DNA from: Rickettsiales bacterium
GTDB taxonomy: Bacteria; Pseudomonadota; Alphaproteobacteria; Rickettsiales; Rickettsiaceae
Assembly: GCA_947508155.1 (NCBI GenBank)
Contig: CANNRM010000005.1
Span: 1-10,698, forward strand
Reading direction: 5' to 3'
Length of the DNA: 10,698 nucleotides
Shown here: positions 1-8,364 of the stretch, one piece after another
Layout of the letters: each line of letters opens with the position of its first letter
Position numbering within the stretch: the first letter of the stretch is position 1
Position numbers and translations under genes: made by a program
Notes under the pieces: model-generated
Database searches by the model: none
The model's input: the letters and a program-made list of their open reading frames with translations, nothing else
Told to the model about the DNA's origin: nothing

Positions 1-210
1 AAAGAAAAACTAGAGCGTGCACATAATGAAGCTATAGAATCTGTGCATACAAGTACAATTAAAATCATACATAAAATATCAAAAGAGAAAGGCTTTTCTA
101 TCTCCTTACCAGCATCGCAAACACTCTATTCTGATGAATCTTTGAACATCACAGAAGAAGTAACGAAGCAATTGAATGAGACTGTAATGGACGTAAAGTT
201 GAATTACTGA
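1..210 (+). CDS. OmpH/Skp family periplasmic chaperone, C-terminal part
   Basis: Frame 1 is open from the window edge to a TGA at 208-210, giving the last 69 residues of a protein whose start lies outside. The tail has the pattern typical of OmpH/Skp: a helical stretch with IKIIHKISKEKGF, a short strand segment (SISLPAS, TLYSDES), then LNITEEVTKQLN near the end. Skp-type proteins are periplasmic holdases that carry unfolded outer-membrane proteins to the Bam machinery; the signal peptide expected of the family would be upstream of the window. In many alphaproteobacteria skp lies between bamA and lpxD, but here no lpxD follows: a palindromic repeat and convergent ruvX come next. The call rests on the C-terminal pattern only, so the family is likely but the full protein cannot be judged. 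Confidence 0.7.
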   Translation, partial: KEKLERAHNEAIESVHTSTIKIIHKISKEKGFSISLPASQTLYSDESLNITEEVTKQLNETVMDVKLNY

Positions 211-251
211 TATCATTATAACCTGAGTTTGATGCAAGAATTTGCCAGAAA

Positions 252-366
252 CGTCATTGCGAGGAGGGTCTCAGCCCGACGTGGCAATCTCACTTCTGCT
301 ATAAAACACACTGATTTGCCGCATGTAAAATGAGATTGCCACGTCGCTTCGCTCCTCGCAATGACG
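252..366. repeat. Palindromic element, family A, copy 1 (A1)
   Basis: Two inverted half-units of about 41 and 36 bp (252-292 and 331-366) are separated by about 38 bp of AT-rich DNA. Reading inward from each end, both have the core CGTCATTGCGAGGAG, a short tip, then CGACGTGGCAATCTCA. The right half tip (346-352, minus strand) reads GCGAAGC, a sequence known to form an exceptionally stable DNA mini-hairpin. The element fills the gap between the convergent Skp-like gene and ruvX, so a bidirectional terminator role is possible. The second copy in this window is at 9405-9495. The layout resembles Rickettsia palindromic elements. Confidence 0.9.
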
Positions 367-407
367 CTTTGTATCAGCTTTTTGGGCTAAGACTTACATA
401 CAAACTC

Positions 408-495
408 TCATACATGCCGTAAATTATCAAACACAGACTCAAGAATCATACATGCCGTAAATTATCAAACACAGACTCAAGAATCATACATGCCG
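408..495. repeat. 38-bp tandem duplication over the 3' end of ruvX
   Basis: A 38-bp unit starting TCATACATGCCGT occurs perfectly at 408-445 and again at 446-483, followed by the first 12 bp of a third copy (484-495). The 12-mer TCATACATGCCG therefore appears three times at a 38-bp period. The stop codon of ruvX (446-448, minus strand) lies at the start of the middle unit, so the outermost copy is downstream of the gene. Slippage or recombination between two pre-existing 12-bp direct repeats explains the duplication without changing the protein. Confidence 0.95.
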
Positions 496-910
496 CTACC
501 TGATCATCCATCTGGTGGCGATCCTTCCTATTCATTCCAATCGATTTTAACAATGAATTCGCAGCTGACGAAGTCATCCGCTCATCTTGCATATAAATCA
601 CCTGCTTGCACAATGTAGCAAGCTTTGATGCAAACTCCCGAACCTTTATTGTTTGCTCAGAATCCGTACCATCCATATTGAGTGGCAAGCCTATTACTAT
701 CGCACATGGCTTGTGTTTTTCCAACAAACCAATTATATAAGCTATTTTTTTCTTATCATTTTCAAACCGCAAAACTTCAAGAGGCATAGCCATAACTCTA
801 CTTCTGTCGGATATAGCAAAACCAACCTTTTTCTCCCCCATATCAAGAGCTAGAATCGGTGCATTTGGCACGAAATATTGACAAAATTCTTGCAGTGACG
901 TGGTTATCAT
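446..910 (-). CDS. ruvX: RuvX/YqgF family putative pre-16S rRNA nuclease
   Basis: A 154-residue protein, close to the usual 135-155 of the family, with an RNase H-like fold expected. The first acidic motif is ALDMGEKKVGFAISD, with D23 as the likely first metal ligand. It is followed by VIGLPLNMDG, then QDERMTSSAA with the second acidic residue, and MDDQVAACMILE with the last catalytic Asp. YqgF proteins process the 5' end of 16S rRNA, and a Holliday-junction role was proposed earlier for the family. The start at 908-910 leaves about 16 residues before the first strand, a little long. The upstream Shine-Dalgarno (AAGAAAAG) is weak. It is transcribed away from the eptA-like gene across only 46 bp and converges on the Skp-like gene. 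Its last codons are part of a 38-bp tandem duplication. Confidence 0.93.
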   Translation of the reverse strand: MITTSLQEFCQYFVPNAPILALDMGEKKVGFAISDRSRVMAMPLEVLRFENDKKKIAYIIGLLEKHKPCAIVIGLPLNMDGTDSEQTIKVREFASKLATLCKQVIYMQDERMTSSAANSLLKSIGMNRKDRHQMDDQVAACMILESVFDNLRHV

Positions 911-941
911 GATAGTTTTCTTTTCTTAAACAACGAGTATA

Positions 942-977
942 GAGAGCCATTATATTATGAAACCATCATTACCGCAA
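942..977 (-). promoter_or_regulatory. Candidate ruvX promoter inside the start of the eptA-like gene
   Basis: On the minus strand TTGCGG (977-972) and a perfect TATAAT (954-949) are 17 bp apart, which predicts a start near 942 and a leader of about 30 nt before the ruvX ATG. The -10 box overlaps the ATG of the divergent eptA-like gene, so the two promoters would compete for space. The match is by eye only, and AT-rich DNA produces such boxes by chance. Confidence 0.4.
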
Positions 978-2501
978 CTAGATACATCCGTACTGAAACA
1001 AGCATTCATGTTGACGCTCGGATATTTCCTACTGTTTGACGCATCAATATTGCTTTATAAATACGACCATTACAAAGCCGGGCATAGCCTTGCTTATGCG
1101 GAATTATTCAAGGAATCATGTTATGTATTTCTAATGATATTCGCAGGGTTTGTGGGCTTTAGTATCAATAATATATTATTGAAAATCTATGCATTTTTCC
1201 TATATGCATCGGGCGCTATGGTCAGTTATTACATATACGCCCAAAAAATTCTCCCAAACAAACATATTGTTAAAGCCTTTTTTGATGTAGAATCAGTAGC
1301 AGCATACGAACATGTAAGCATCAAACTCATAGCATGGATTCTAATAGGATGCGCAGTTTGCGTATATATCCTACGAAAATACAATGCAAATGACCCCAAT
1401 AGCAACTTCTCGAAATTTTTATGTTTCGTACTATTATTTGCATCTATAGCTAACATAGCAACACCATTCTATAGGGTGTTTACCAGTCATTTACCAATCA
1501 ATTATCTACATAATTCATATGAATATTTTTTACATAAATTCACAGATCATGACAAGAAAGATATTGCTGACAAATATAGCTTCAAAAGTGATGCTGATGA
1601 CGACCTAATAGCAGTGCTTATCATCGGAGAATCAGCTCGATTTGATCATTTCGCTTTGAATGGATATAACCGCCCAACAACCCCCAGGCTAAGCAAAATA
1701 TCAAACCTTACTTCATATGAATGTGCCGCTAGCGCAAATTCAACATATCCCGCCGTTTCCAGCATGCTAAGCCGCCTTCCACTCACTAATATAGAAGAAT
1801 CACTAAAAGAATCTAGTGCGCTTTCTGTTTTTACTAAATTAGGCTTCCATACATCTTGGATCGCAACTCACTCTTTAACAAAATATTTTAGAGATTATGA
1901 TTTTAATCTATATGATGAAGTTGATTTCGCACTAATTCCTGGTGGGTCACTACTCTATCCCCCCAGCAGCTATGATGAGGTGATGATTCCATTTTTCGAC
2001 TCAGAAATCACCATACCAGGCAAATCTCTTATTGTACTACACCCTTCCGGTAGCCACTGGAATTACTCCGCAAGATATCCTCAGAGCTTCAACAAATTCA
2101 CCCCCTCATGCAATAATACCTCTGGCAAAAATGACCATTCCTGTTGCAAGCCAGATGAGCTAGTTAATTCTTACGATAATAGTATTCTTTATACTGATTA
2201 TTTCATATCAGAAGTTATAAACCGCTTACGTGATAAAAACGCTTTTGTTATATACGTCTCTGATCACGCTGAATCCCTAGGCGAAGAAGATTTTTATGGA
2301 CATGGCGGAGAAATTCGCCCAGAACAAATGAAAGTACCATTTATATTATGGTTTTCTGATAAATTCTCAAAGACTAAATCTCTTAATATCGCCGCCGTTC
2401 AAAAACTTTCTCATGATAATGTATTTCATTCATTACTAAATTGTGCTGATGTAACATCAGAAATTATTGACCCTAAAATGAGTGTATGTAGTCTCAAATG
2501 A
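957..2501 (+). CDS. eptA: EptA-like phosphoethanolamine transferase (sulfatase/alkaline phosphatase superfamily)
   Basis: A 514-residue inner-membrane enzyme predicted to move phosphoethanolamine from phosphatidylethanolamine to lipid A or core sugars on the periplasmic side. The N-terminal part (to about residue 185) carries about five hydrophobic segments. The rest is a sulfatase-like domain. Visible residues match the EptA/MCR metal site: E225 in IGESARFDHF, probable nucleophile T263 in NSTYPAVSSML, H367 in GSHWNYSARYP, D436-H437 in SDHAESLGEE and H449 in YGHGGE. The spacing H437 to H449 equals that in MCR-1. A Cys cluster (TPSC, SCCKPDEL) suggests periplasmic disulfides. The nucleophile region differs from the common CGTxTA form, so the exact substrate is uncertain. 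The start follows AGAGAG at a suitable distance. The stop overlaps the recO start (ATGA), so both are probably cotranslated. The family is firm; the acceptor is inferred. Confidence 0.88.
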   Translation: MKPSLPQLDTSVLKQAFMLTLGYFLLFDASILLYKYDHYKAGHSLAYAELFKESCYVFLMIFAGFVGFSINNILLKIYAFFLYASGAMVSYYIYAQKILPNKHIVKAFFDVESVAAYEHVSIKLIAWILIGCAVCVYILRKYNANDPNSNFSKFLCFVLLFASIANIATPFYRVFTSHLPINYLHNSYEYFLHKFTDHDKKDIADKYSFKSDADDDLIAVLIIGESARFDHFALNGYNRPTTPRLSKISNLTSYECAASANSTYPAVSSMLSRLPLTNIEESLKESSALSVFTKLGFHTSWIATHSLTKYFRDYDFNLYDEVDFALIPGGSLLYPPSSYDEVMIPFFDSEITIPGKSLIVLHPSGSHWNYSARYPQSFNKFTPSCNNTSGKNDHSCCKPDELVNSYDNSILYTDYFISEVINRLRDKNAFVIYVSDHAESLGEEDFYGHGGEIRPEQMKVPFILWFSDKFSKTKSLNIAAVQKLSHDNVFHSLLNCADVTSEIIDPKMSVCSLK

Positions 2502-3202
2502 ACATATCCGACCAAGCTATTATAATCTCATCCAAAGCATTTCAAGAAACAAGCGCTATTGTAACTGTTTTTACCAGAGAACATGGCCTTCAAAGCGGCA
2601 TAGCGAATAATATCAAATCAGCTAAAAATGCTCATATTTACCTTGCTGGAAATTTTGTAGATTTCTCCTGGAATGCACGATTAGCAACACATATGGGCTC
2701 TCTGAAATGCCAACTAATCAAGGCCTATGGTGCAAAAGTGATGCATAACAAACTAAGCCTATATGCGCTAAATAGCATCCTAAGCCTTATTCAAATCTCT
2801 CTTAAACCGCATGAAAAATATACTGATCTTTTTGATATGCTACATAAATATATTGCACAGGATAAGTTCTCATTCATAGATTACATAAAAACCGAATTAT
2901 TCTTGTTGCAAGAAATTGGATATAGCTTAGACTTTTCATCTTGCGCATCAACAGGCACAACCGAAAACCTATCTTATGTATCCCCAAAATCCGGGAAAGC
3001 TGTATGCTTAGAAGCTGGCAAGCCTTATGATGACCTCATGCTCAAATTACCAGCCTTTTTGCTTACTGATGAAATCGAACCATGCAAATTACAAATAAGA
3101 GAAGCGCTGACGCTAACGGGGTATTTCTTTAAGCGGCATGTATTTATGGGTGGGAAGGATACCGTAGCGAGGGAGATGTTCAGAGATGTTGTATGTGAGT
3201 GA
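2498..3202 (+). CDS. recO: DNA repair protein RecO
   Basis: A 234-residue protein of normal RecO length. The N-terminal OB-fold region shows DQAIIISSKAFQETSAIVTVFTREHG and the GNFVDFSWNARL segment. The helical C-terminal part has the alphaproteobacterial hallmark: IGYSLDFSSCASTG, YVSPKSGKAV, AGKPY and LPAFL. RecO binds single-stranded DNA and, with RecR, loads RecA onto SSB-coated DNA in gap repair. The start overlaps the stop of the upstream phosphoethanolamine transferase gene by 4 bp, which argues for translational coupling rather than a shared function. It ends 35 bp before a palindromic repeat and converges with atpC. Confidence 0.95.
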   Translation: MNISDQAIIISSKAFQETSAIVTVFTREHGLQSGIANNIKSAKNAHIYLAGNFVDFSWNARLATHMGSLKCQLIKAYGAKVMHNKLSLYALNSILSLIQISLKPHEKYTDLFDMLHKYIAQDKFSFIDYIKTELFLLQEIGYSLDFSSCASTGTTENLSYVSPKSGKAVCLEAGKPYDDLMLKLPAFLLTDEIEPCKLQIREALTLTGYFFKRHVFMGGKDTVAREMFRDVVCE

Positions 3203-3236
3203 ATATTCCGCTCTGGTACAAAAATTGTATTCAAGC

Positions 3237-3336
3237 CGTCATCCTCGAGCGTAGCTCGGGGATCTCATGACATAGAAGCAATATTACTCTTGAATGCCAA
3301 GATCCCCGAACCTACTTTGTAGGTCCGAGGATGACG
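3237..3336. repeat. Palindromic element, family B, copy 1 (B1)
   Basis: Inverted half-units start with CGTCATCCTCG from both ends and continue, after a tip, into CGGGGATCT. The left tip is AGC-GTA-GCT, and the right tip (minus strand) is ACCTAC-AAA-GTAGGT, so each half is a hairpin of its own as well as the partner of the other half. The element lies between the convergent ends of recO and atpC, about 10 bp beyond the atpC stop, and could serve as a two-way transcription terminator. Confidence 0.92.
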
Positions 3337-3345
3337 ATTGCACAT

Positions 3346-3600
3346 CTACTCCGCAAGCAACACATCCACACCTTTTGTGGAAACAGAAGCAACACCAGAT
3401 GTGATTTGAATCTCTTTTATAATCTCCCCGCTACGGTAAATTGTAATATTACCATCCTTAAGAGATGCAATCATTGGCATATGATAAGGCAACACACCAA
3501 AATCCCCTTCAGCGCCAGGCATAACAACCATACTAGCTGAACCTTCATATTCAGTTTTTGATGGAGAAATAATGCGTAAATGTAATTCTGTGTATTCCAT
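3346..3600 (-). CDS. atpC: F1 ATP synthase epsilon subunit, short form
   Basis: An 84-residue protein from the ATG at 3598-3600. MEYTELHLRIISPSKTEYEG aligns with the usual epsilon start, followed by MVVMPGAEGDFGVLPYHMPM, and it ends in the last strands of the beta-sandwich (GVASVSTKGVDVLLAE). Epsilon is part of the central stalk with gamma. Most bacterial forms are 105-140 residues and end in a helical hairpin that can inhibit ATP hydrolysis; that part is missing here. I rejected an in-frame TTG at 3637-3639, because it adds 13 unlikely residues drawn from the neighbouring repeat. No clear Shine-Dalgarno precedes the ATG. The gene is last in the operon, and the gap to atpD holds palindrome D. 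Family sure, truncation clear. Confidence 0.92.
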   Translation of the reverse strand: MEYTELHLRIISPSKTEYEGSASMVVMPGAEGDFGVLPYHMPMIASLKDGNITIYRSGEIIKEIQITSGVASVSTKGVDVLLAE

Positions 3601-3603
3601 AGT

Positions 3604-3639
3604 TATATATATTATATTTTTTGTTGTACCAAGTCCCAA
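3604..3639 (-). promoter_or_regulatory. Candidate internal promoter for atpC, -35 box inside repeat D
   Basis: On the minus strand TTGGGA (3639-3634) is followed after 17 bp by a perfect TATAAT (3616-3611). The predicted start is near 3604, only a few bases before the atpC ATG, so the message would be nearly leaderless, in line with the missing Shine-Dalgarno. The -35 box lies in the arm of the palindrome. The local AT run makes a chance match quite possible. Confidence 0.3.
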
Positions 3640-3753
3640 ATTAGCCGCACAAATGCAATTTCAGGACGACGCCTGCGTAAGCCTACACTTAGTAGGTGCG
3701 CAAAGGCGAGATCCGCAAAATTGCTTTTGTGCGGTTAATTTCGGACCTTGGTA
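3627..3753. repeat. Large imperfect palindrome, family D, between atpD and atpC
   Basis: Outer arms 3627-3661 and 3717-3753 match as inverted copies over about 36 bp with a few mismatches and one indel; the shared core reads CCGCACAAA-GCAATTT on the way in. Within the loop is a second dyad (CGCCT...CCTAC against GTAGG...AGGCG, about 3670-3708). The right arm abuts the atpD stop codon (3754-3756). The cores differ from families A and B, and this is the only copy in the window. The transcript could fold into one long hairpin that attenuates or stabilises the message between atpD and atpC. Confidence 0.85.
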
Positions 3754-5193
<1,440 letters not shown>

Positions 5194-5236
5194 TTACCTA
5201 TCTTCTGTTTTTTTATCATAATTCATTATGTGGTAC

Positions 5237-5346
5237 CGTCATCCTCGAGTGTTTGCTAGCAAACCTCGGGGATCTCAGGAGGAAAGAGTGATATTCCTCT
5301 TGTGTCATGAGATCCCCGAATTTGCGTTGCAAATCCGAGGATGACG
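5237..5346. repeat. Palindromic element, family B, copy 2 (B2)
   Basis: The same core as B1 begins at each end (CGTCATCCTCG, tip, CGGGGATCTCA). The left tip is GTTTGC-TA-GCAAAC and the right tip (minus strand) is ATTTGC-AAC-GCAAAT, both self-complementary and both different from B1. The spacer between halves holds a further small dyad (GAGGA...TCCTC). The element occupies most of the atpG-atpD gap and may act on the polycistronic message as a processing, stabilising or attenuating structure. Confidence 0.92.
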
Positions 5347-5380
5347 CAATCTGACACCGCGATAGTCAAAAAGCACGCGT

Positions 5381-6247
5381 TTAAACTGCTTCAGCACCCG
5401 ATATTATCTCTATCAGCTCCTTCGTAATCATTGCCTGCCTATTTCTATTCATTACAAGAGTCAGTTTTTGTATCATATCTTCAGCATTGCGTGTTGCATT
5501 ATCCATAGCCGTTGTGCGCGATGCTTCTTCACTAGTTCTACTCTCCAGAATTGCATATTGCAACTGCGCCGTAACATACATCTCGATAAGGTCTTCAACT
5601 AGAGTCTCCCCCTCTACCTCACACAAACTAACCTTATCAGATTTTTTGATCTGTAATGGCAGCAGCTGTTTAGCAGTTGGAACTTGAGTTACCGTATTTT
5701 TAAACGAGCTATAATATATATCGCATGATCCTACATGCTGAGTATCCCTAGCAGTAGAAAGCATTTTCATGATCTTAGCAGATAATGCGCATGTCTCATT
5801 AGTTCCAAACCCAAGACTATTATGAGCTTCTAATAGATAATTTTTGTAATGCGCATTCACAAACTGCGTTGGTTTTTTACCTATAGTAATAATCTTAAAC
5901 GGTATACCATCTTCAATATATTTAGCGATATCAAACTTCAACATTCTTAATATCGCAGAATTAAAACTACCACACAATCCTCTATCCGAACCAAACACAA
6001 CGAGAAGCTTTACCTTGGAAATAGTTTTTTGTCCAAGCGCAACTTTTGCTAATACCGATAAATCGCCATCAGCACCTAACACATTATGCACCGCTTCTTC
6101 CACAGCTTGATGATACACCCCAGAACCATCTAGCGCCATTCTGCTTTTACGCAACTTCGCAGCCGACACCATTTGCATTGCTTTGGTAATCTTCTTCGTA
6201 GATTTGATACTCTTGATTCGCAAGCGTAACTGCTTTACATTCGCCAT
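5381..6247 (-). CDS. atpG: F1 ATP synthase gamma subunit
   Basis: A 288-residue protein forming the rotating central shaft of F1. The N-terminal coiled-coil helix is typical (LRLRIKSIKSTKKITKAMQM, then VSAAKLRKS). The middle Rossmann-like part contains VFGSDRGLCGSFNSAI. The C-terminal helix carries the family signature ITKELIEIISGAEA just before the end. The start at 6245-6247 has a good Shine-Dalgarno (AAGGA) about 6 bp upstream. The gap to atpA is 26 bp. Its stop is followed by about 34 bp and then repeat B2. Length and motifs are ordinary for alphaproteobacteria. Confidence 0.97.
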   Translation of the reverse strand: MANVKQLRLRIKSIKSTKKITKAMQMVSAAKLRKSRMALDGSGVYHQAVEEAVHNVLGADGDLSVLAKVALGQKTISKVKLLVVFGSDRGLCGSFNSAILRMLKFDIAKYIEDGIPFKIITIGKKPTQFVNAHYKNYLLEAHNSLGFGTNETCALSAKIMKMLSTARDTQHVGSCDIYYSSFKNTVTQVPTAKQLLPLQIKKSDKVSLCEVEGETLVEDLIEMYVTAQLQYAILESRTSEEASRTTAMDNATRNAEDMIQKLTLVMNRNRQAMITKELIEIISGAEAV

Positions 6248-6273
6248 TTCTTTTCCTTATACGTCAATGCAAT

Positions 6274-7803
6274 CTAATTAAATTCCTGCACAATTTCATC
6301 CAAAAAGCCTCTTAGTTCAGCTTCAATCTCTGGAGTAATTTGCTTCTTCTCGAATAATGCCAATAATAGATCCTTCTTGTAAAGATCCAATGATTCATGC
6401 ACTTTCGCTTCAAAATCACGAACCTTATTAACAGGAACAGCATCCAAAAATCCTTTCACACCAAGGAAAATACTCACAACCTGCTTCTCTACACTATAAG
6501 GCGAATATGGCGCTTGTTTTAAAAGCTCAGTTAGTCTTTTGCCACGTTCAATCAACCTTTTTGTTGATTCATCTAGCTCAGAACCAAACTGCGAAAACGC
6601 CTCCATCTCTCTAAACTGAGCAAGCTCTAGCTTAATTGATCCAGCAACCTGTTTCATCGCCTTAATCTGCGCAGCAGACCCCACACGACTAACAGATAGC
6701 CCCACATTCACAGCGGGACGAATCCCTTTGTAGAAAAGCTCACTCTCGAGGAAAATCTGACCATCAGTAATAGAAATCACATTCGTTGGAATATAAGCTG
6801 ACACATCCCCAGCCTGCGTCTCAATAATAGGAAGAGCAGTTAGAGAACCACCTCCCTGATCATCAGACATTTTAGCTGCACGCTCCAAAAGACGCGAATG
6901 CAAATAAAATACGTCACCAGGATAAGCCTCACGCCCAGGAGGACGACGAAGCAATAAAGACATAGCGCGGTAAGCAACAGCATGTTTACTTAAATCATCA
7001 TAAATAACCAATGCATGCATACCATTATCACGGAAATATTCCCCAATAGTACAGCCAGTATATGGAGCCAAAAATTGCATTGGCGCAGGATCAGAGGCAG
7101 TTGCAGAAACAACAACACTATATTCCATAGCGCCAGATTCTTCTAATTTACGCACAATCTGTGCAACTGTTGAACATTTTTGCCCAATCGCAACATATAT
7201 ACAAAATATCTTCTCTTTATTATCACCAGCCTGATGCGCGTGCTTTTGGTTCAGGATAGTATCAATAGCAATAGTCGTTTTTCCTGTTTGCCTATCACCA
7301 ATGATAAGCTCACGCTGACCTCTACCAATTGGAATCAAAGAATCAATCGCTTTAATACCTGTTTGCACTGGCTCATGAACACTTTTACGCGATACAATAC
7401 CAGGCGCTTTGACCTCTACTTGTGAATAAATAGGCTTCTTAATAGGCCCCTTACCATCAATAGGATTACCAAGCCCATCCACAACACGACCCAAAAGCCC
7501 CATACCAACAGGCACTTGCATAATCTCTGATGTGCGCTTTACGGTATCGCCTTGTTTAATTGAGCTATCAGAACCCATAATAACAATACCAACAGAATCT
7601 TCTTCCAGATTCAACGCTAACCCCTTTACTCCCGATGAAAATTCAACCATTTCACCAGCCTGAACATTGTCCATACCATATACTTTCGCAACACCATCAC
7701 CAACAGCAAGAACTTGGCCTATTTCGCTTAAATTTGCTAATGATTCTTCCTTAGAAATTGCTTTCTCAAGAAGTGTGGACATTTCATTTATATTCAGTTT
7801 CAT
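6274..7803 (-). CDS. atpA: F1 ATP synthase alpha subunit
   Basis: A 509-residue protein, three copies of which alternate with beta in the F1 head and bind ATP without hydrolysing it. The start [16 protein letters not shown] fits the family's N-terminal segment that contacts delta. Visible motifs are Walker A GDRQTGKT (169-176), the Walker B region [12 protein letters not shown], the family signature [17 protein letters not shown] with the conserved Arg that reaches into the beta active site, and the C-terminal helical bundle ending LDEIVQEFN. An AGAGAG Shine-Dalgarno precedes the ATG. Gaps of 29 bp to atpH and 26 bp to atpG make cotranscription very likely. Confidence 0.98.
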   Translation of the reverse strand: MKLNINEMSTLLEKAISKEESLANLSEIGQVLAVGDGVAKVYGMDNVQAGEMVEFSSGVKGLALNLEEDSVGIVIMGSDSSIKQGDTVKRTSEIMQVPVGMGLLGRVVDGLGNPIDGKGPIKKPIYSQVEVKAPGIVSRKSVHEPVQTGIKAIDSLIPIGRGQRELIIGDRQTGKTTIAIDTILNQKHAHQAGDNKEKIFCIYVAIGQKCSTVAQIVRKLEESGAMEYSVVVSATASDPAPMQFLAPYTGCTIGEYFRDNGMHALVIYDDLSKHAVAYRAMSLLLRRPPGREAYPGDVFYLHSRLLERAAKMSDDQGGGSLTALPIIETQAGDVSAYIPTNVISITDGQIFLESELFYKGIRPAVNVGLSVSRVGSAAQIKAMKQVAGSIKLELAQFREMEAFSQFGSELDESTKRLIERGKRLTELLKQAPYSPYSVEKQVVSIFLGVKGFLDAVPVNKVRDFEAKVHESLDLYKKDLLLALFEKKQITPEIEAELRGFLDEIVQEFN

Positions 7804-7832
7804 GTTTTCTCTCTTTTTTCTATTGTCGTCAA

Positions 7833-8357
7833 CTATACTCTTAAACTTTGTAATCTCTGTAGCCCCGTCCTAACAGACGCATCATACATCATAGCACCAA
7901 AACGCAGAGCTACCCCTCCAATGAGAGTAGGATCCACCTTATGCTCTATGGAGAATTTTTCCTTGAGCTTCTTTTCAAGCATTGCCTTACACTCAGCAAT
8001 TTCCTTGTCATTCATATCACTTGCGGAGATAAGCGTTGCGCGCGTCATACCGTCATCAGATATTTTAAGCGTCAACATCTCATCATAAATATCATTTAGA
8101 TATTTCACTTGATTATTACGTATCAAAACATGCAGCAAATGCAACGATGTCTCATGCATTTTGCATAGATTGATAATTTTTATTTTTTCATCAAATGAAC
8201 ATATACTAGATGTAAAAAACCGCTCCAGCTTTTTATCTTTGCTCAGAACTTCGTTCAATGTATAAAAATCTTCCAATACATCTTTCAAAGCTTTGTCTAG
8301 CTTTGCTTTTTCAAAGAATACCTTAGCATATGTTTTGTATAATCTTATGTTTTTCAT
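7833..8357 (-). CDS. atpH: F1 ATP synthase delta subunit
   Basis: A 174-residue protein, the usual size for delta/OSCP, which ties the peripheral stalk to the top of F1. The N-terminal helical domain runs to about residue 105 ([13 protein letters not shown] near the start). The C-terminal domain carries the signature pattern [19 protein letters not shown] followed by [11 protein letters not shown]. The ATG at 8355-8357 comes only 7 bp after the stop of the FadN-like gene, so the two are very probably on one transcript. This subunit is poorly conserved, but the C-terminal signature makes the call safe. Confidence 0.95.
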   Translation of the reverse strand: MKNIRLYKTYAKVFFEKAKLDKALKDVLEDFYTLNEVLSKDKKLERFFTSSICSFDEKIKIINLCKMHETSLHLLHVLIRNNQVKYLNDIYDEMLTLKISDDGMTRATLISASDMNDKEIAECKAMLEKKLKEKFSIEHKVDPTLIGGVALRFGAMMYDASVRTGLQRLQSLRV

Positions 8358-8364
8358 CTATCCA

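Noticed and set aside
408..495. Possible CRISPR array
   Set aside because: The 38-bp units are adjacent with no unique spacers; it is a simple tandem duplication.
878..916. Promoter for the eptA-like gene (TTGACA at 878-883 or TTGCAG at 890-895)
   Set aside because: The -35-like boxes are good, but no -10 box lies at 16-18 bp; only a weak GATAGT at 911-916 is available.
3601..3639. A 13-residue N-terminal extension of atpC from a TTG codon
   Set aside because: The extension is read from the arm of repeat D, while the ATG at 3598-3600 matches the usual epsilon N-terminus.
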